Of a stretch of DNA of 9,409 bases, positions 1-5,164 are shown piece after piece. Numbering within the stretch: the first letter of the stretch is position 1; each line of letters opens with the position of its first letter. This DNA is from Oscillospiraceae bacterium. Lineage in GTDB: Bacteria > Bacillota > Clostridia > Oscillospirales > Acutalibacteraceae. The stretch is taken from NCBI GenBank assembly GCA_902796535.1, contig CADBPL010000154.1, positions 1-9,409 on the forward strand. The letters run 5' to 3'. A model generated the notes under the pieces. The model did not search any database. It saw only the letters and a program-made list of their open reading frames with translations, and had not been told where the DNA came from. A program made the position numbers and the translations under genes.

Positions 1-2
1 GC

Positions 3-19
3 CCGTCGTTTTTCGACGG
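3..19. terminator. Small hairpin at window edge, possible end of an upstream terminator
   Basis: A perfect 6-bp stem (positions 3-8 with 14-19) closes a TTTTT loop. No T-run follows it on the plus strand, so it is not a convincing intrinsic terminator for plus-strand transcription. It may be the tail of a longer structure cut by the window edge. In related genomes recN often precedes spoIVB, but nothing of it is visible here. Confidence 0.25.
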
Positions 20-58
20 CTTGACTATACTACCACATCATTCCACCGCTGTCAACAC

Positions 59-122
59 TTTTTTTCAGTTTTTTCTAACTTTTTTTCATTTTTCTAATTA
101 TCAAACAAAGAGGCGTTTTTTT
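59..122. other. T-tract-rich AT-rich region upstream of spoIVB
   Basis: The roughly 200 bases before spoIVB contain no gene. T-runs lie at 59-65, 69-74, 80-86, 89-93 and 116-122; the first four have centres about 8 to 11.5 bp apart, close to one helical turn. Such spacing can produce intrinsic DNA curvature. I found no convincing promoter here. In Bacillus, spoIVB is transcribed by forespore sigma factors, but no complete sigma-F/sigma-G promoter is recognisable. Confidence 0.4.
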
Positions 123-199
123 GCCGAAATTTAACGGATTAAAACCCGCTTTTTGTGTGCAAATTAACCTTGCGGCTCAAAAACGCACGGAGGTGCAAT

Positions 200-1414
200 A
201 TGCAAACAGTGATCAAGGCCGTGAGCATCGTCGGACTGATCCTGTCTTTTCCGCTTTTTCTTTTGATCTGGTACGGCAGCAAATATGTGCCTGACCGCTA
301 CACGGTGACGGATCTGGCAAGCCTGACAACGGGAATGCCGTTTTTTCACTGCGCGTGCAGCGCGGGCGTTGAACCGGCGGCAGAAGGAAACCCCCGGCAA
401 TACCGGGCGCAGCTGAAGCTCTTCGACGCCATTCCCATAAAAAACGCGACGGTGGAGCTCGTCGAGCGTGATTACGTGATTCCGGGCGGGGAAACGTTCG
501 GGCTGCGTTTGTTCACGGACGGCGTCGTGGTCACACAGATCAGCTCGGTGGACGGAAAAGACGGTTCGGTCGTTCCGGCAAAAAAGCCCGGCATCAGGCA
601 GGGCGACATTATTGAGGAGATCGACGGTGTTCGCGTCACCTCCAACGCACAGCTTGCCCGGATCGTCAAAAAGAGTATGGGCAAAAAACTGAAGGTGGTC
701 TTCACCCGAAACGGCGAAAAAAACAGCGGCGTGATCGCCCCGGCTTTGGGTAAAGACGGCAGCTACCACATCGGCGTCTGGGTGCGGGATTCCACCGCCG
801 GCGTGGGCACCGTGACCTTCATCGACCCCGCCAACCGCATAATCGCCGGATTGGGTCACGCCATTTGCGACACTGACACCGGCGGCATCATGCCGGTGCG
901 GGAGGGGGAAATGGTGCGCGCCCAGGTGCGCGGCTGCCTGAAGGGAACGCCGGGAACGCCCGGCGAATTGTGTGGCTTTTTTCTGAATGACGTAATCGGT
1001 TCGGTGGAGCTGAACAGCCCCGACGGCGTTTACGGCACGGTGAGCGAGCTGCCTGAGGCGGCGGCCCGCGTGCCGGTTGCGCTGATGAACGAGGTGACTA
1101 CCGGCAAAGCGCAGATCATTGCCACGGTCGACAAAAGCGGCCCCCGGCGGTTCGATATTGAGATCACCCGTTTTTTCCGGGCCTCTTCGCATGAAAAAAA
1201 CATGATGATCCGCGTAACGGACCGGCGCCTGCTTGAGGTAACGGGCGGCATCGTGCAGGGCATGAGCGGCAGCCCGATCCTGCAAAACGGCAGGCTGGCC
1301 GGCGCCGTCACCCATGTTTTTGTCAACGACCCGGAGCAGGGCTACGCCATTTTTGCGGAAAGCATGGTCAGAACCGCCGAACAGCTCGCCGGCAAAAGCC
1401 GGGAAGCAGCGTGA
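200..1414 (+). CDS. spoIVB: SpoIVB peptidase (stage IV sporulation protein B, S55 family)
   Basis: This is a 404-residue serine peptidase made in the forespore and exported to the intermembrane space, where it triggers SpoIVFB-dependent pro-sigma-K processing. The ATG at 200 is chosen because GGAGG lies at 189-193; an upstream in-frame GTG at 155 has no comparable site. One N-terminal transmembrane or signal-anchor segment spans about residues 6-24. A PDZ domain follows at about 100-175 (PGIRQGDIIEEIDG core). The S55 peptidase domain has GLGHAICDTDTGG with His220, Asp341 in VTDRR, and GMSGSP with Ser356. The Asp-Ser spacing of 15 equals that of the B. subtilis triad (Asp363/Ser378), and the C-terminal GAVTHVFVNDP is classic for the family. 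It lies directly upstream of spo0A, the conserved order in spore formers. No terminator separates the two genes. Confidence 0.96.
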   Translation: MQTVIKAVSIVGLILSFPLFLLIWYGSKYVPDRYTVTDLASLTTGMPFFHCACSAGVEPAAEGNPRQYRAQLKLFDAIPIKNATVELVERDYVIPGGETFGLRLFTDGVVVTQISSVDGKDGSVVPAKKPGIRQGDIIEEIDGVRVTSNAQLARIVKKSMGKKLKVVFTRNGEKNSGVIAPALGKDGSYHIGVWVRDSTAGVGTVTFIDPANRIIAGLGHAICDTDTGGIMPVREGEMVRAQVRGCLKGTPGTPGELCGFFLNDVIGSVELNSPDGVYGTVSELPEAAARVPVALMNEVTTGKAQIIATVDKSGPRRFDIEITRFFRASSHEKNMMIRVTDRRLLEVTGGIVQGMSGSPILQNGRLAGAVTHVFVNDPEQGYAIFAESMVRTAEQLAGKSREAA

Positions 1415-1431
1415 AAAAGCGTGTATTATGG
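1410..1431 (+). repeat. 22-bp element repeated at 2379-2400, copy 1
   Basis: This element matches 2379-2400 at 20 of 22 bases. The two copies bracket spo0A as direct repeats. Copy 1 overlaps the spoIVB stop codon and contains TATTAT at 1424-1429; a perfect TATAAT follows at 1433-1438. A weak -35-like GTGAAA lies 16 bases before that TATAAT, so copy 1 may form a second, weaker promoter for spo0A. Confidence 0.5.
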
Positions 1432-1514
1432 TTATAATATTTTAGCGTATGCGGGATCTCTTTGATAGCTATTGGGATAAAATGTAAATTTTACAAGTTT
1501 TTTCCGTAAAACTA

Positions 1515-1543
1515 TTGCCATTTGTGTCATTTTATGGTAATAT
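1515..1543 (+). promoter_or_regulatory. Extended -10 sigma-A type promoter of spo0A
   Basis: The -35 box TTGCCA (1515-1520, 5/6 to consensus) and the -10 box TAATAT (1538-1543, 4/6) are separated by exactly 17 bases. A TGG immediately before the -10 supplies an extended -10 TGn motif. Transcription would start near 1550, about 25 bases before the spo0A ATG, leaving room for the GGAGG at 1562-1566. No sigma-H promoter like the one used for spo0A in Bacillus was recognised. Confidence 0.6.
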
Positions 1544-1574
1544 GACAACAACAAAAAACACGGAGGTAGTAGTG

Positions 1575-2345
1575 ATGGAAAAACAAACAAAGATCCTGTT
1601 AGCCGATGACAGATCCGAATACGCGGCGCAGTGCGCGGAAACGTTTCGCCGCAACGGCTTTGATGTGAAGACGGCAGCCAAGGACGGTTCGGCCGTGCTC
1701 GCCGCAGCGGCGGAATACCAGCCGGACGTGCTGCTCATGGATGCGTTCATGGCGCATCTTGACGCTGTGGGCGTGCTGCGGGTGCTGCCCACCGTCAAAA
1801 GCGGGAAACGGCCGCTCGTTCTCGTGCTTTCCGGCGTGGATAAGGAAAGCCTGCAGCAGGAGATCCTTGCCGCGGGCGCAGATTACTATTTTATTAAACC
1901 GTTCGATCCCGAAGCTCTCGTACAGCGAATCAAACAACTGACCGTTCGGAGCCGCAGCGGTCAGTCGAACATAATCCGGCAGGCCGCCGACCTTTCGTTG
2001 GACAGCACCATCAGCGAAATCATGCACCAGATCGGCGTACCGGCGCATATCAAGGGGTATCAATACCTGCGCACTGCGATCCGCCTTTCGGTCGAGGATC
2101 CGGAGATGATCTCCGCCGTGACCAAGATCCTCTATCCGACGGTCGCCAAAACCTACCATTCCACCTCCTCGCGTGTGGAGCGCGCCATTCGCCACGCCAT
2201 TGAGGTTGCGTGGGACAGGGGCGACGTGGACGTGCTTTCCTCCTATTTCGGCTATACGATCCAGAACACGCGCGGCAAACCGACGAACAGCGAATTCATT
2301 GCCATGATCGCCGACCGGCTGCGCTTAAAGCAAAAAGCGTCGTGA
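1575..2345 (+). CDS. spo0A: Spo0A, master response regulator of sporulation
   Basis: This is a 256-residue transcription factor, activated by phosphorylation, that commits cells to sporulation. The ATG at 1575 has GGAGG at 1562-1566; an in-frame TTG at 1515 lies inside the promoter and is rejected. Residues 1-120 form the receiver: acidic pair Asp11/Asp12, phospho-acceptor Asp56, Ser86, and Lys108 in FIKPFD. The C-terminal DNA-binding domain (about 145-256) carries the family signatures GVPAHIKGYQYLR, TSSRVERAIRHAIEVAW and GKPTNSEFIAMIADRLR. One oddity is that the usual DxxMP...DG loop reads DAFMAHLDA, so the conserved Pro (Asp56+4) and Gly (Asp56+8) are both Ala. It follows spoIVB after 160 bases, as in most spore formers. 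No intrinsic terminator is seen after it. Confidence 0.97.
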   Translation: MEKQTKILLADDRSEYAAQCAETFRRNGFDVKTAAKDGSAVLAAAAEYQPDVLLMDAFMAHLDAVGVLRVLPTVKSGKRPLVLVLSGVDKESLQQEILAAGADYYFIKPFDPEALVQRIKQLTVRSRSGQSNIIRQAADLSLDSTISEIMHQIGVPAHIKGYQYLRTAIRLSVEDPEMISAVTKILYPTVAKTYHSTSSRVERAIRHAIEVAWDRGDVDVLSSYFGYTIQNTRGKPTNSEFIAMIADRLRLKQKAS

Positions 2346-2369
2346 TCCTGTTTCTTTTTTGCCATCATC

Positions 2370-2398
2370 TTGTAATGCCGTGAAAATGCGTGTATAAT
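2370..2398 (+). promoter_or_regulatory. Sigma-A promoter of the alpha/beta hydrolase gene
   Basis: The -35 box TTGTAA (2370-2375, 4/6) and a perfect TATAAT (2393-2398) are separated by 17 bases. The predicted start near 2405 would leave a very short leader before either candidate start codon, favouring the ATG at 2425. The -10 box is inside the second copy of the 22-bp repeat. Confidence 0.6.
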
Positions 2399-2400
2399 GG
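2379..2400 (+). repeat. 22-bp element repeated at 1410-1431, copy 2
   Basis: This is the second copy of the element that overlaps the spoIVB stop codon, differing at only two positions. Here it carries the perfect TATAAT at 2393-2398. It lies between spo0A and the hydrolase gene. Confidence 0.5.
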
Positions 2401-2424
2401 GAACAAGAAAGGATGGCGAGGATC

Positions 2425-3327
2425 ATGTTTTATTCCATTGCCCGGCGCGTTTTTGTCGGGCTGCTTGCACTCATCGCGCTGTTTGCGAACTGGCGCGCCG
2501 TACCCACAAAAGAGAATACGCCGCAGGACGCCGTATCCGTGGTTTATGACGATTCGGCGTTCGGCGACGTGAAAGTGTTTTTGCCCGAAGACGTAAAGGA
2601 CGGCGCGGACGTCGTGTTTATGATCCATGGCGGCGCGTGGCTGTTCGGCAACGCCGGTATGTTTTATGAAAACTGCCGTGAAGCCGTTCAGGCGGGCTAT
2701 ATCGCCGCCTCCGTCAATTACAGCAAGCTCCAGAACGGGGCGGCGGCGGCCGACATGGTCGGGCAGATCGGCAAGGCGCTCACCGCCCTGCACCGCGCGT
2801 TAACCGAAAAAGGGATCAAACCCGGAAAACTGATCATGGCGGGGCATTCCGCCGGCGCACACCTCATGCTGCTTTATGCTTATTCCCATTATGCCGACTG
2901 TCCGTTTGACATTGCGTTTGTGGTGAGCAACTGCGCGGCTGTTGACTTTTTGAGCGACGCCCGGACAAAAAAGACCACCATCGGCAAAAACGCCTACCTG
3001 CTGCTTTCGGCTCTGACCAAAGAGCTCGTGACGCCGCTGACGCTGGAGCGCAACGAAACGGTCAAGACCGCCGTGGCCGCCGTGACGCCGCTGACCTATG
3101 TGACGCCGCAGGTGCCGCCCACGATTGTTGTGCAGGGAACGAACGATGAAATGATCCCCTATCAAAACTCCGTCGCGCTGTATGAAGCGCTGCAAAGCTG
3201 CGGCGTGGACAGCGTGCATATCACCTACGAAGGCGCCGGGCATTTTCTGGGGAAGGATTTTCCCGAGGCGAACGCCGCCCGAACGGCCGCCTTTGAAGCC
3301 TTTGCGCAAAAATACTGTCAGCCGTAA
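2425..3327 (+). CDS. Alpha/beta hydrolase (esterase/lipase-like), membrane-anchored or secreted
   Basis: This is a 300-residue serine hydrolase, probably a carboxylesterase; its substrate cannot be inferred. The start is uncertain. The ATG at 2425 fits an AAAGGA about 11 bases upstream and the predicted transcript start, whereas an in-frame ATG at 2413 directly abuts that same AAAGG. A hydrophobic N-terminus (about residues 9-20, VFVGLLALIALF) looks like an uncleaved signal anchor or signal peptide, placing the enzyme outside the cytoplasm. HGGAW (68-72) supplies the oxyanion hole, as in hormone-sensitive-lipase-like and BD-FAE-type esterases. GHSAG holds nucleophile Ser142. Asp241 (GTNDEMIP) and His273 (GAGHFLG) complete the triad. 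It has its own promoter and terminator, so it is probably a single-gene unit unrelated to the sporulation genes before it. Confidence 0.88.
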   Translation: MFYSIARRVFVGLLALIALFANWRAVPTKENTPQDAVSVVYDDSAFGDVKVFLPEDVKDGADVVFMIHGGAWLFGNAGMFYENCREAVQAGYIAASVNYSKLQNGAAAADMVGQIGKALTALHRALTEKGIKPGKLIMAGHSAGAHLMLLYAYSHYADCPFDIAFVVSNCAAVDFLSDARTKKTTIGKNAYLLLSALTKELVTPLTLERNETVKTAVAAVTPLTYVTPQVPPTIVVQGTNDEMIPYQNSVALYEALQSCGVDSVHITYEGAGHFLGKDFPEANAARTAAFEAFAQKYCQP

Positions 3328-3340
3328 TCAAAAACGAAGC

Positions 3341-3392
3341 AAGGCTGTGAAGGTCGGGAGAATTCGCTTCTCCCCGTCTTCACAGCCTTTTT
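3341..3392. terminator. Strong, probably bidirectional intrinsic terminator
   Basis: A perfect 12-bp stem (3341-3352 with 3378-3389) is capped by an inner 7-bp stem GGGAGAA/TTCTCCC (3356-3362 with 3368-3374) and followed by a T-run. On the minus strand the hairpin is followed by a T-rich stretch (complement of 3328-3340). It lies between the convergent hydrolase and EEP genes, 13 bases after one stop codon and 17 bases after the other, so it probably serves both. Confidence 0.93.
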
Positions 3393-3406
3393 ATTATTAT
3401 AATAAA

Positions 3407-4240
3407 TTATTTCAATCTCATATCGGCGTAGATCGGGAAATGGTCGGACACAAAACGGTCATCAATGCCGACGGTCACGGTGCGAAAATGCGCCGGTTCC
3501 CACGCGCCCGTATAAAGCACATAATCAATGATATAATCCTTCATTTGATTGGGCTTGCAGTTGTGGAAGGTGCCGAACCGAACGCTGTCGGGGCTGGTCA
3601 AAGAAGCGTCCCGCAGGGAGGAGGTCATGATCTGATACGGCTCGCTGGTCGGCAGCACGTTCATATCCGCCGTAAACACGCAGGGCACGTCGGCAAATTT
3701 TTCCCGCACAAAGGCGGAAACCATTTTGGCTTCATTCTGCTGCGCCGCGGCGCCGACATGGTCAAAGTGGGAATTGACGTGGGCAAACCGCACGCCCGTC
3801 TGCCTGTTCTCAAGCAGCGCATAGGAACACACGCGCTTGCAGGCCGCGTCCCAGCCCTTGGAGACAACGTCCGGCGTTTCGCTCAGCCAGAACGTGCCGC
3901 TGTCCAGCACCCGATATTTTTCTTTTTGATAAAAAACGGCAGAATATTCGCCTTTGCCGCCTTCTTCGCGGCCAATGCCGACGTAATCATAATCCGGCAA
4001 GCCCTCGGACAGCGCCTGCATCCATTCGGGCGTCGCCTCCTGCACGCCGATGGTGTCGGCCGCCGTCTGCGCCTGGCGCAGAAAGCGCACCGCCAGATCG
4101 CAGCGCTCCGGCATGGGAACACCGTTCACATCCGCACAGCGCAGGTTGAAGGACACCACACGGATCAGCCCGTCTTCTTTTTCTTCGACCGGGATCTGAA
4201 CAAATTCATTCGGGTCGTAACTGTCGCCTTTTTTGCACAA
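3407..4240 (-). CDS. Endonuclease/exonuclease/phosphatase (EEP) family hydrolase; start uncertain, possible frameshift
   Basis: This is a Mg-dependent phosphodiesterase or phosphomonoesterase of the DNase I-like EEP superfamily. Its substrate (nucleic acid, sugar phosphate or lipid head group) cannot be told. With the TTG start at 4240 it has 277 residues. All catalytic motifs are present in order: VVSFNLR (Asn32), GVQEATPEW (Glu68), HVNSHFDHVG, TADMNV (Asp/Asn pair), DYIIDYVLY, and C-terminal SDHFPIY. No signal peptide is seen, so it is probably cytoplasmic. The frame has no ATG between the promoter and the domain. The ATG at 4257 lies in a neighbouring frame and joins this one through a -1 shift at A_AAA_AAG (4234 to 4228), giving a protein beginning MAVLENCAKKGDSYDP. 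The real start may therefore be 4257 by frameshifting, transcript slippage or a missing base in the sequence, or it may be the TTG. It is convergent with the hydrolase and divergent from the surface-protein gene. Confidence 0.85.
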   Translation of the reverse strand: MCKKGDSYDPNEFVQIPVEEKEDGLIRVVSFNLRCADVNGVPMPERCDLAVRFLRQAQTAADTIGVQEATPEWMQALSEGLPDYDYVGIGREEGGKGEYSAVFYQKEKYRVLDSGTFWLSETPDVVSKGWDAACKRVCSYALLENRQTGVRFAHVNSHFDHVGAAAQQNEAKMVSAFVREKFADVPCVFTADMNVLPTSEPYQIMTSSLRDASLTSPDSVRFGTFHNCKPNQMKDYIIDYVLYTGAWEPAHFRTVTVGIDDRFVSDHFPIYADMRLK

Positions 4241-4257
4241 TTTTCCAGCACCGCCAT
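4165..4257 (-). other. Alternative ATG frame leading into the EEP gene via a slippery heptamer
   Basis: The ATG at 4257 opens a 30-codon frame ending at 4165. Its codons 8-10 are GCA AAA AAG, which place the -1 slippery heptamer A_AAA_AAG (minus strand 4234 to 4228) in the correct phase. Slipping back one base continues with GGC GAC AGT TAC, which is exactly the EEP frame. One extra A in the six-base A-run would fuse the frames directly. Downstream structure is weak: a 5-bp CGACC/GGTCG pairing (4217-4213 with 4190-4186) across a 22-base loop. This could be programmed frameshifting, transcriptional slippage, or a homopolymer sequencing error. Confidence 0.45.
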
Positions 4258-4276
4258 TTCTGTTCTTTTTTTCCTT

Positions 4277-4305
4277 ATAATAGTACCACCGCACCGAAAT
4301 GTCAA
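4277..4305 (-). promoter_or_regulatory. Strong sigma-A promoter of the EEP gene
   Basis: On the minus strand a perfect -35 TTGACA (4305-4300) and -10 TATTAT (4282-4277, 5/6) are separated by 17 bases. Transcription would start near 4270, only about 13 bases before the ATG at 4257. The one good Shine-Dalgarno-like AAGGA (4276-4272) would then lie just outside the transcript, making translation initiation unusual. Confidence 0.75.
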
Positions 4306-4394
4306 CCGAAACCGGACAAAAGCCTTTCGGTTTTTCCGAAACGGCGCGGTGGTTTTTCCTTCCTGTTTTACCAATCATTTTGCATTGACCGAAA
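4294..4394. promoter_or_regulatory. Cluster of CCGAAA/TTTCGG hexamers in the divergent intergenic region
   Basis: The hexamer CCGAAA occurs at 4294-4299, 4306-4311, 4336-4341 and 4389-4394, and its complement TTTCGG at 4325-4330. The copies at 4325-4330 and 4336-4341 form a perfect 6-bp hairpin around TTTTT. CCTTTCGG at 4323-4330 also pairs with CCGAAAGG at 4389-4396. The cluster flanks the EEP -35 box, so it could be an operator. No known regulator is recognised. Confidence 0.3.
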
Positions 4395-4417
4395 GGTTGA
4401 AAGAATGATAGCATGAC

Positions 4418-4426
4418 ATTGTCGAA
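4418..4426 (+). promoter_or_regulatory. Candidate Spo0A box (0A box)
   Basis: ATTGTCGAA matches the Spo0A box TTTGTCGAA at 8 of 9 positions and contains the full TGTCGAA core. It lies 31 bases before the ATG of the surface-protein gene. Since spo0A is in this window, the protein could be a Spo0A target. A similar 8/9 match occurs inside spoIVB coding DNA near 1128-1136, so a chance match is possible. Confidence 0.4.
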
Positions 4427-4457
4427 AGACGAAAACACTTTGGAAGGAAAGAGAGAA

Positions 4458-5078
4458 ATGAACGGAAAGAAACTGTTGAGCCTGCTGCTGGCGGCCTTGC
4501 TGTGCGTGAGCCTGCCGCTGTGCGCCTTTGCCGCGCCGGAGGAGGAAAGCTCCCGGGCTGCGCTGATCATGCCCGAAGAGGAAAGCTCCATGCACACACC
4601 GATCATGCAGGAGGAGGAAAGCAGCAGGGCGGCAAACGCGGAGGAACCGGACAAGGACGACGTGATCGCCGCCATCATCCGGCTGCTGAATTCGTCGGAG
4701 CTGAAAACCATCAAAGACGCCCTGAACAACATCAACGTTGCCCTCGGGCTGCCGCGCGTGGAGGATTACACCGACATAGCCGCCTACGCCGACGCGCTGT
4801 ATGAAAAGCTTGATGCGCTCGGACTCGGCTATGACGAGATCATCAACGCCGTGACCTCGCTCGATCTGATCAACTGGGTGAACAGCATCCTGTTCCCGCC
4901 CAGCGAGCAGCCGAGCGAAAAAACGACCGGCAGCAAGGAAAGACCGGCCGGAACCCATTCCGTCACCAGCCCCAAAACCGGCATCTCCTATTCCGCCGCG
5001 GGCGCAGCCGCCGTCACGCTCCTGCTCTCGCTCGGGGTGGTCGTGCTGCTGAAGAAAAGAGGGATCTATGCCGAATAA
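4458..5078 (+). CDS. Small secreted surface protein with SPKTG sorting signal and N-terminal repeats
   Basis: This is a 206-residue exported protein of unknown function that I do not recognise. The ATG at 4458 has AAGGA at 4444-4448; an in-frame ATG at 4413 lacks a good site. A signal peptide covers residues 1-25 or 1-26 (KK, a hydrophobic core, then AFA-A). Residues 27-62 are three 12-residue repeats with an EEESS core. A helical, leucine-rich region of about 65-150 follows, with no recognised domain. The C-terminus has SPKTG (171-175), a hydrophobic segment (about 178-198) and a short basic tail starting KKRG. This is the layout of a sortase substrate; (S/P)PxTG is the known recognition motif of Clostridioides difficile sortase B. 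A cell-wall-anchored location is inferred. No sortase is in the window. It is divergent from the EEP gene and followed by a terminator. Confidence 0.8.
   Translation: MNGKKLLSLLLAALLCVSLPLCAFAAPEEESSRAALIMPEEESSMHTPIMQEEESSRAANAEEPDKDDVIAAIIRLLNSSELKTIKDALNNINVALGLPRVEDYTDIAAYADALYEKLDALGLGYDEIINAVTSLDLINWVNSILFPPSEQPSEKTTGSKERPAGTHSVTSPKTGISYSAAGAAAVTLLLSLGVVVLLKKRGIYAE
4536..4643 (+). repeat. Three tandem 36-bp repeats encoding EEESS-type units
   Basis: Three in-frame 36-bp units (4536-4571, 4572-4607, 4608-4643) each encode 12 residues with an (P/Q)EEESS start. The first two units end in IM; the third has diverged at its end. Identity is highest in the segment encoding EEESS. They lie directly after the signal peptide of the surface protein. 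Confidence 0.85.
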
Positions 5079-5081
5079 ACC

Positions 5082-5096
5082 TTTGACTTTTTGACC
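5082..5096 (-). promoter_or_regulatory. Isolated pair of CtsR-like half-sites with non-standard spacing
   Basis: TTTGACT (5082-5088) and TTTGACC (5090-5096) are both perfect complements of the CtsR heptamer (A/G)GTCAAA. They are separated by 1 base rather than the usual 3. They lie 3 bases after the surface-protein stop codon and upstream of its terminator, away from the ctsR promoter. Function is uncertain. Confidence 0.35.
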
Positions 5097-5112
5097 AAAA
5101 TAACTCCTGATG

Positions 5113-5154
5113 AAGAGCCGTATCGAGCCTTTCGATGCGGCTTTGATTCTTTTT
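5113..5154 (+). terminator. Intrinsic terminator of the surface-protein gene
   Basis: An 11-bp stem with one G-U pair (5116-5126 with 5132-5142) encloses a 5-base loop and can extend two further pairs outward. It is followed by an interrupted T-tract (5143-5154). It separates the surface-protein gene from the ctsR operon. Confidence 0.85.
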
Positions 5155-5164
5155 GAATGGATAT

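Noticed and set aside
26..32. TATACTA as a sigma-F/sigma-G -10 box for spoIVB
   Set aside because: It matches CATACTA at 6/7, but the expected -35 position holds only the edge hairpin and no matching element.
164..1315. Long open frame (383 codons) on the minus strand opposite spoIVB
   Set aside because: It is antisense to an unmistakable SpoIVB, has a low-complexity His/Arg/Ala-rich product, no family motif and no ribosome site; GC-rich codon bias creates such frames.
1470..1545. Sigma-H promoter for spo0A, as in Bacillus
   Set aside because: GGGATAAA near 1475-1482 resembles a -35 element, but no GAAT-type -10 follows at the right distance.
4378..4378. ATG at 4378 (minus) as start of the EEP gene
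   Set aside because: It is in frame but upstream of the strong promoter, has no ribosome site, and adds a charged tail unlike the family.
3182..4408. Plus-strand open frame of 408 codons opposite the EEP gene
   Set aside because: It starts inside the hydrolase gene, crosses a strong terminator, and its product has no recognisable domain, while the minus strand encodes all EEP motifs.
4516..4527. Lipobox in the surface-protein signal peptide
   Set aside because: The residues before Cys22 are LPL, not a lipobox pattern, and a standard AFA-A cleavage site follows.
4502..4804. Second plus-strand frame inside the surface-protein gene (100 codons)
   Set aside because: Its Arg/Gly/His-rich translation lacks a ribosome site, whereas the chosen frame has a signal peptide, repeats and sorting signal.
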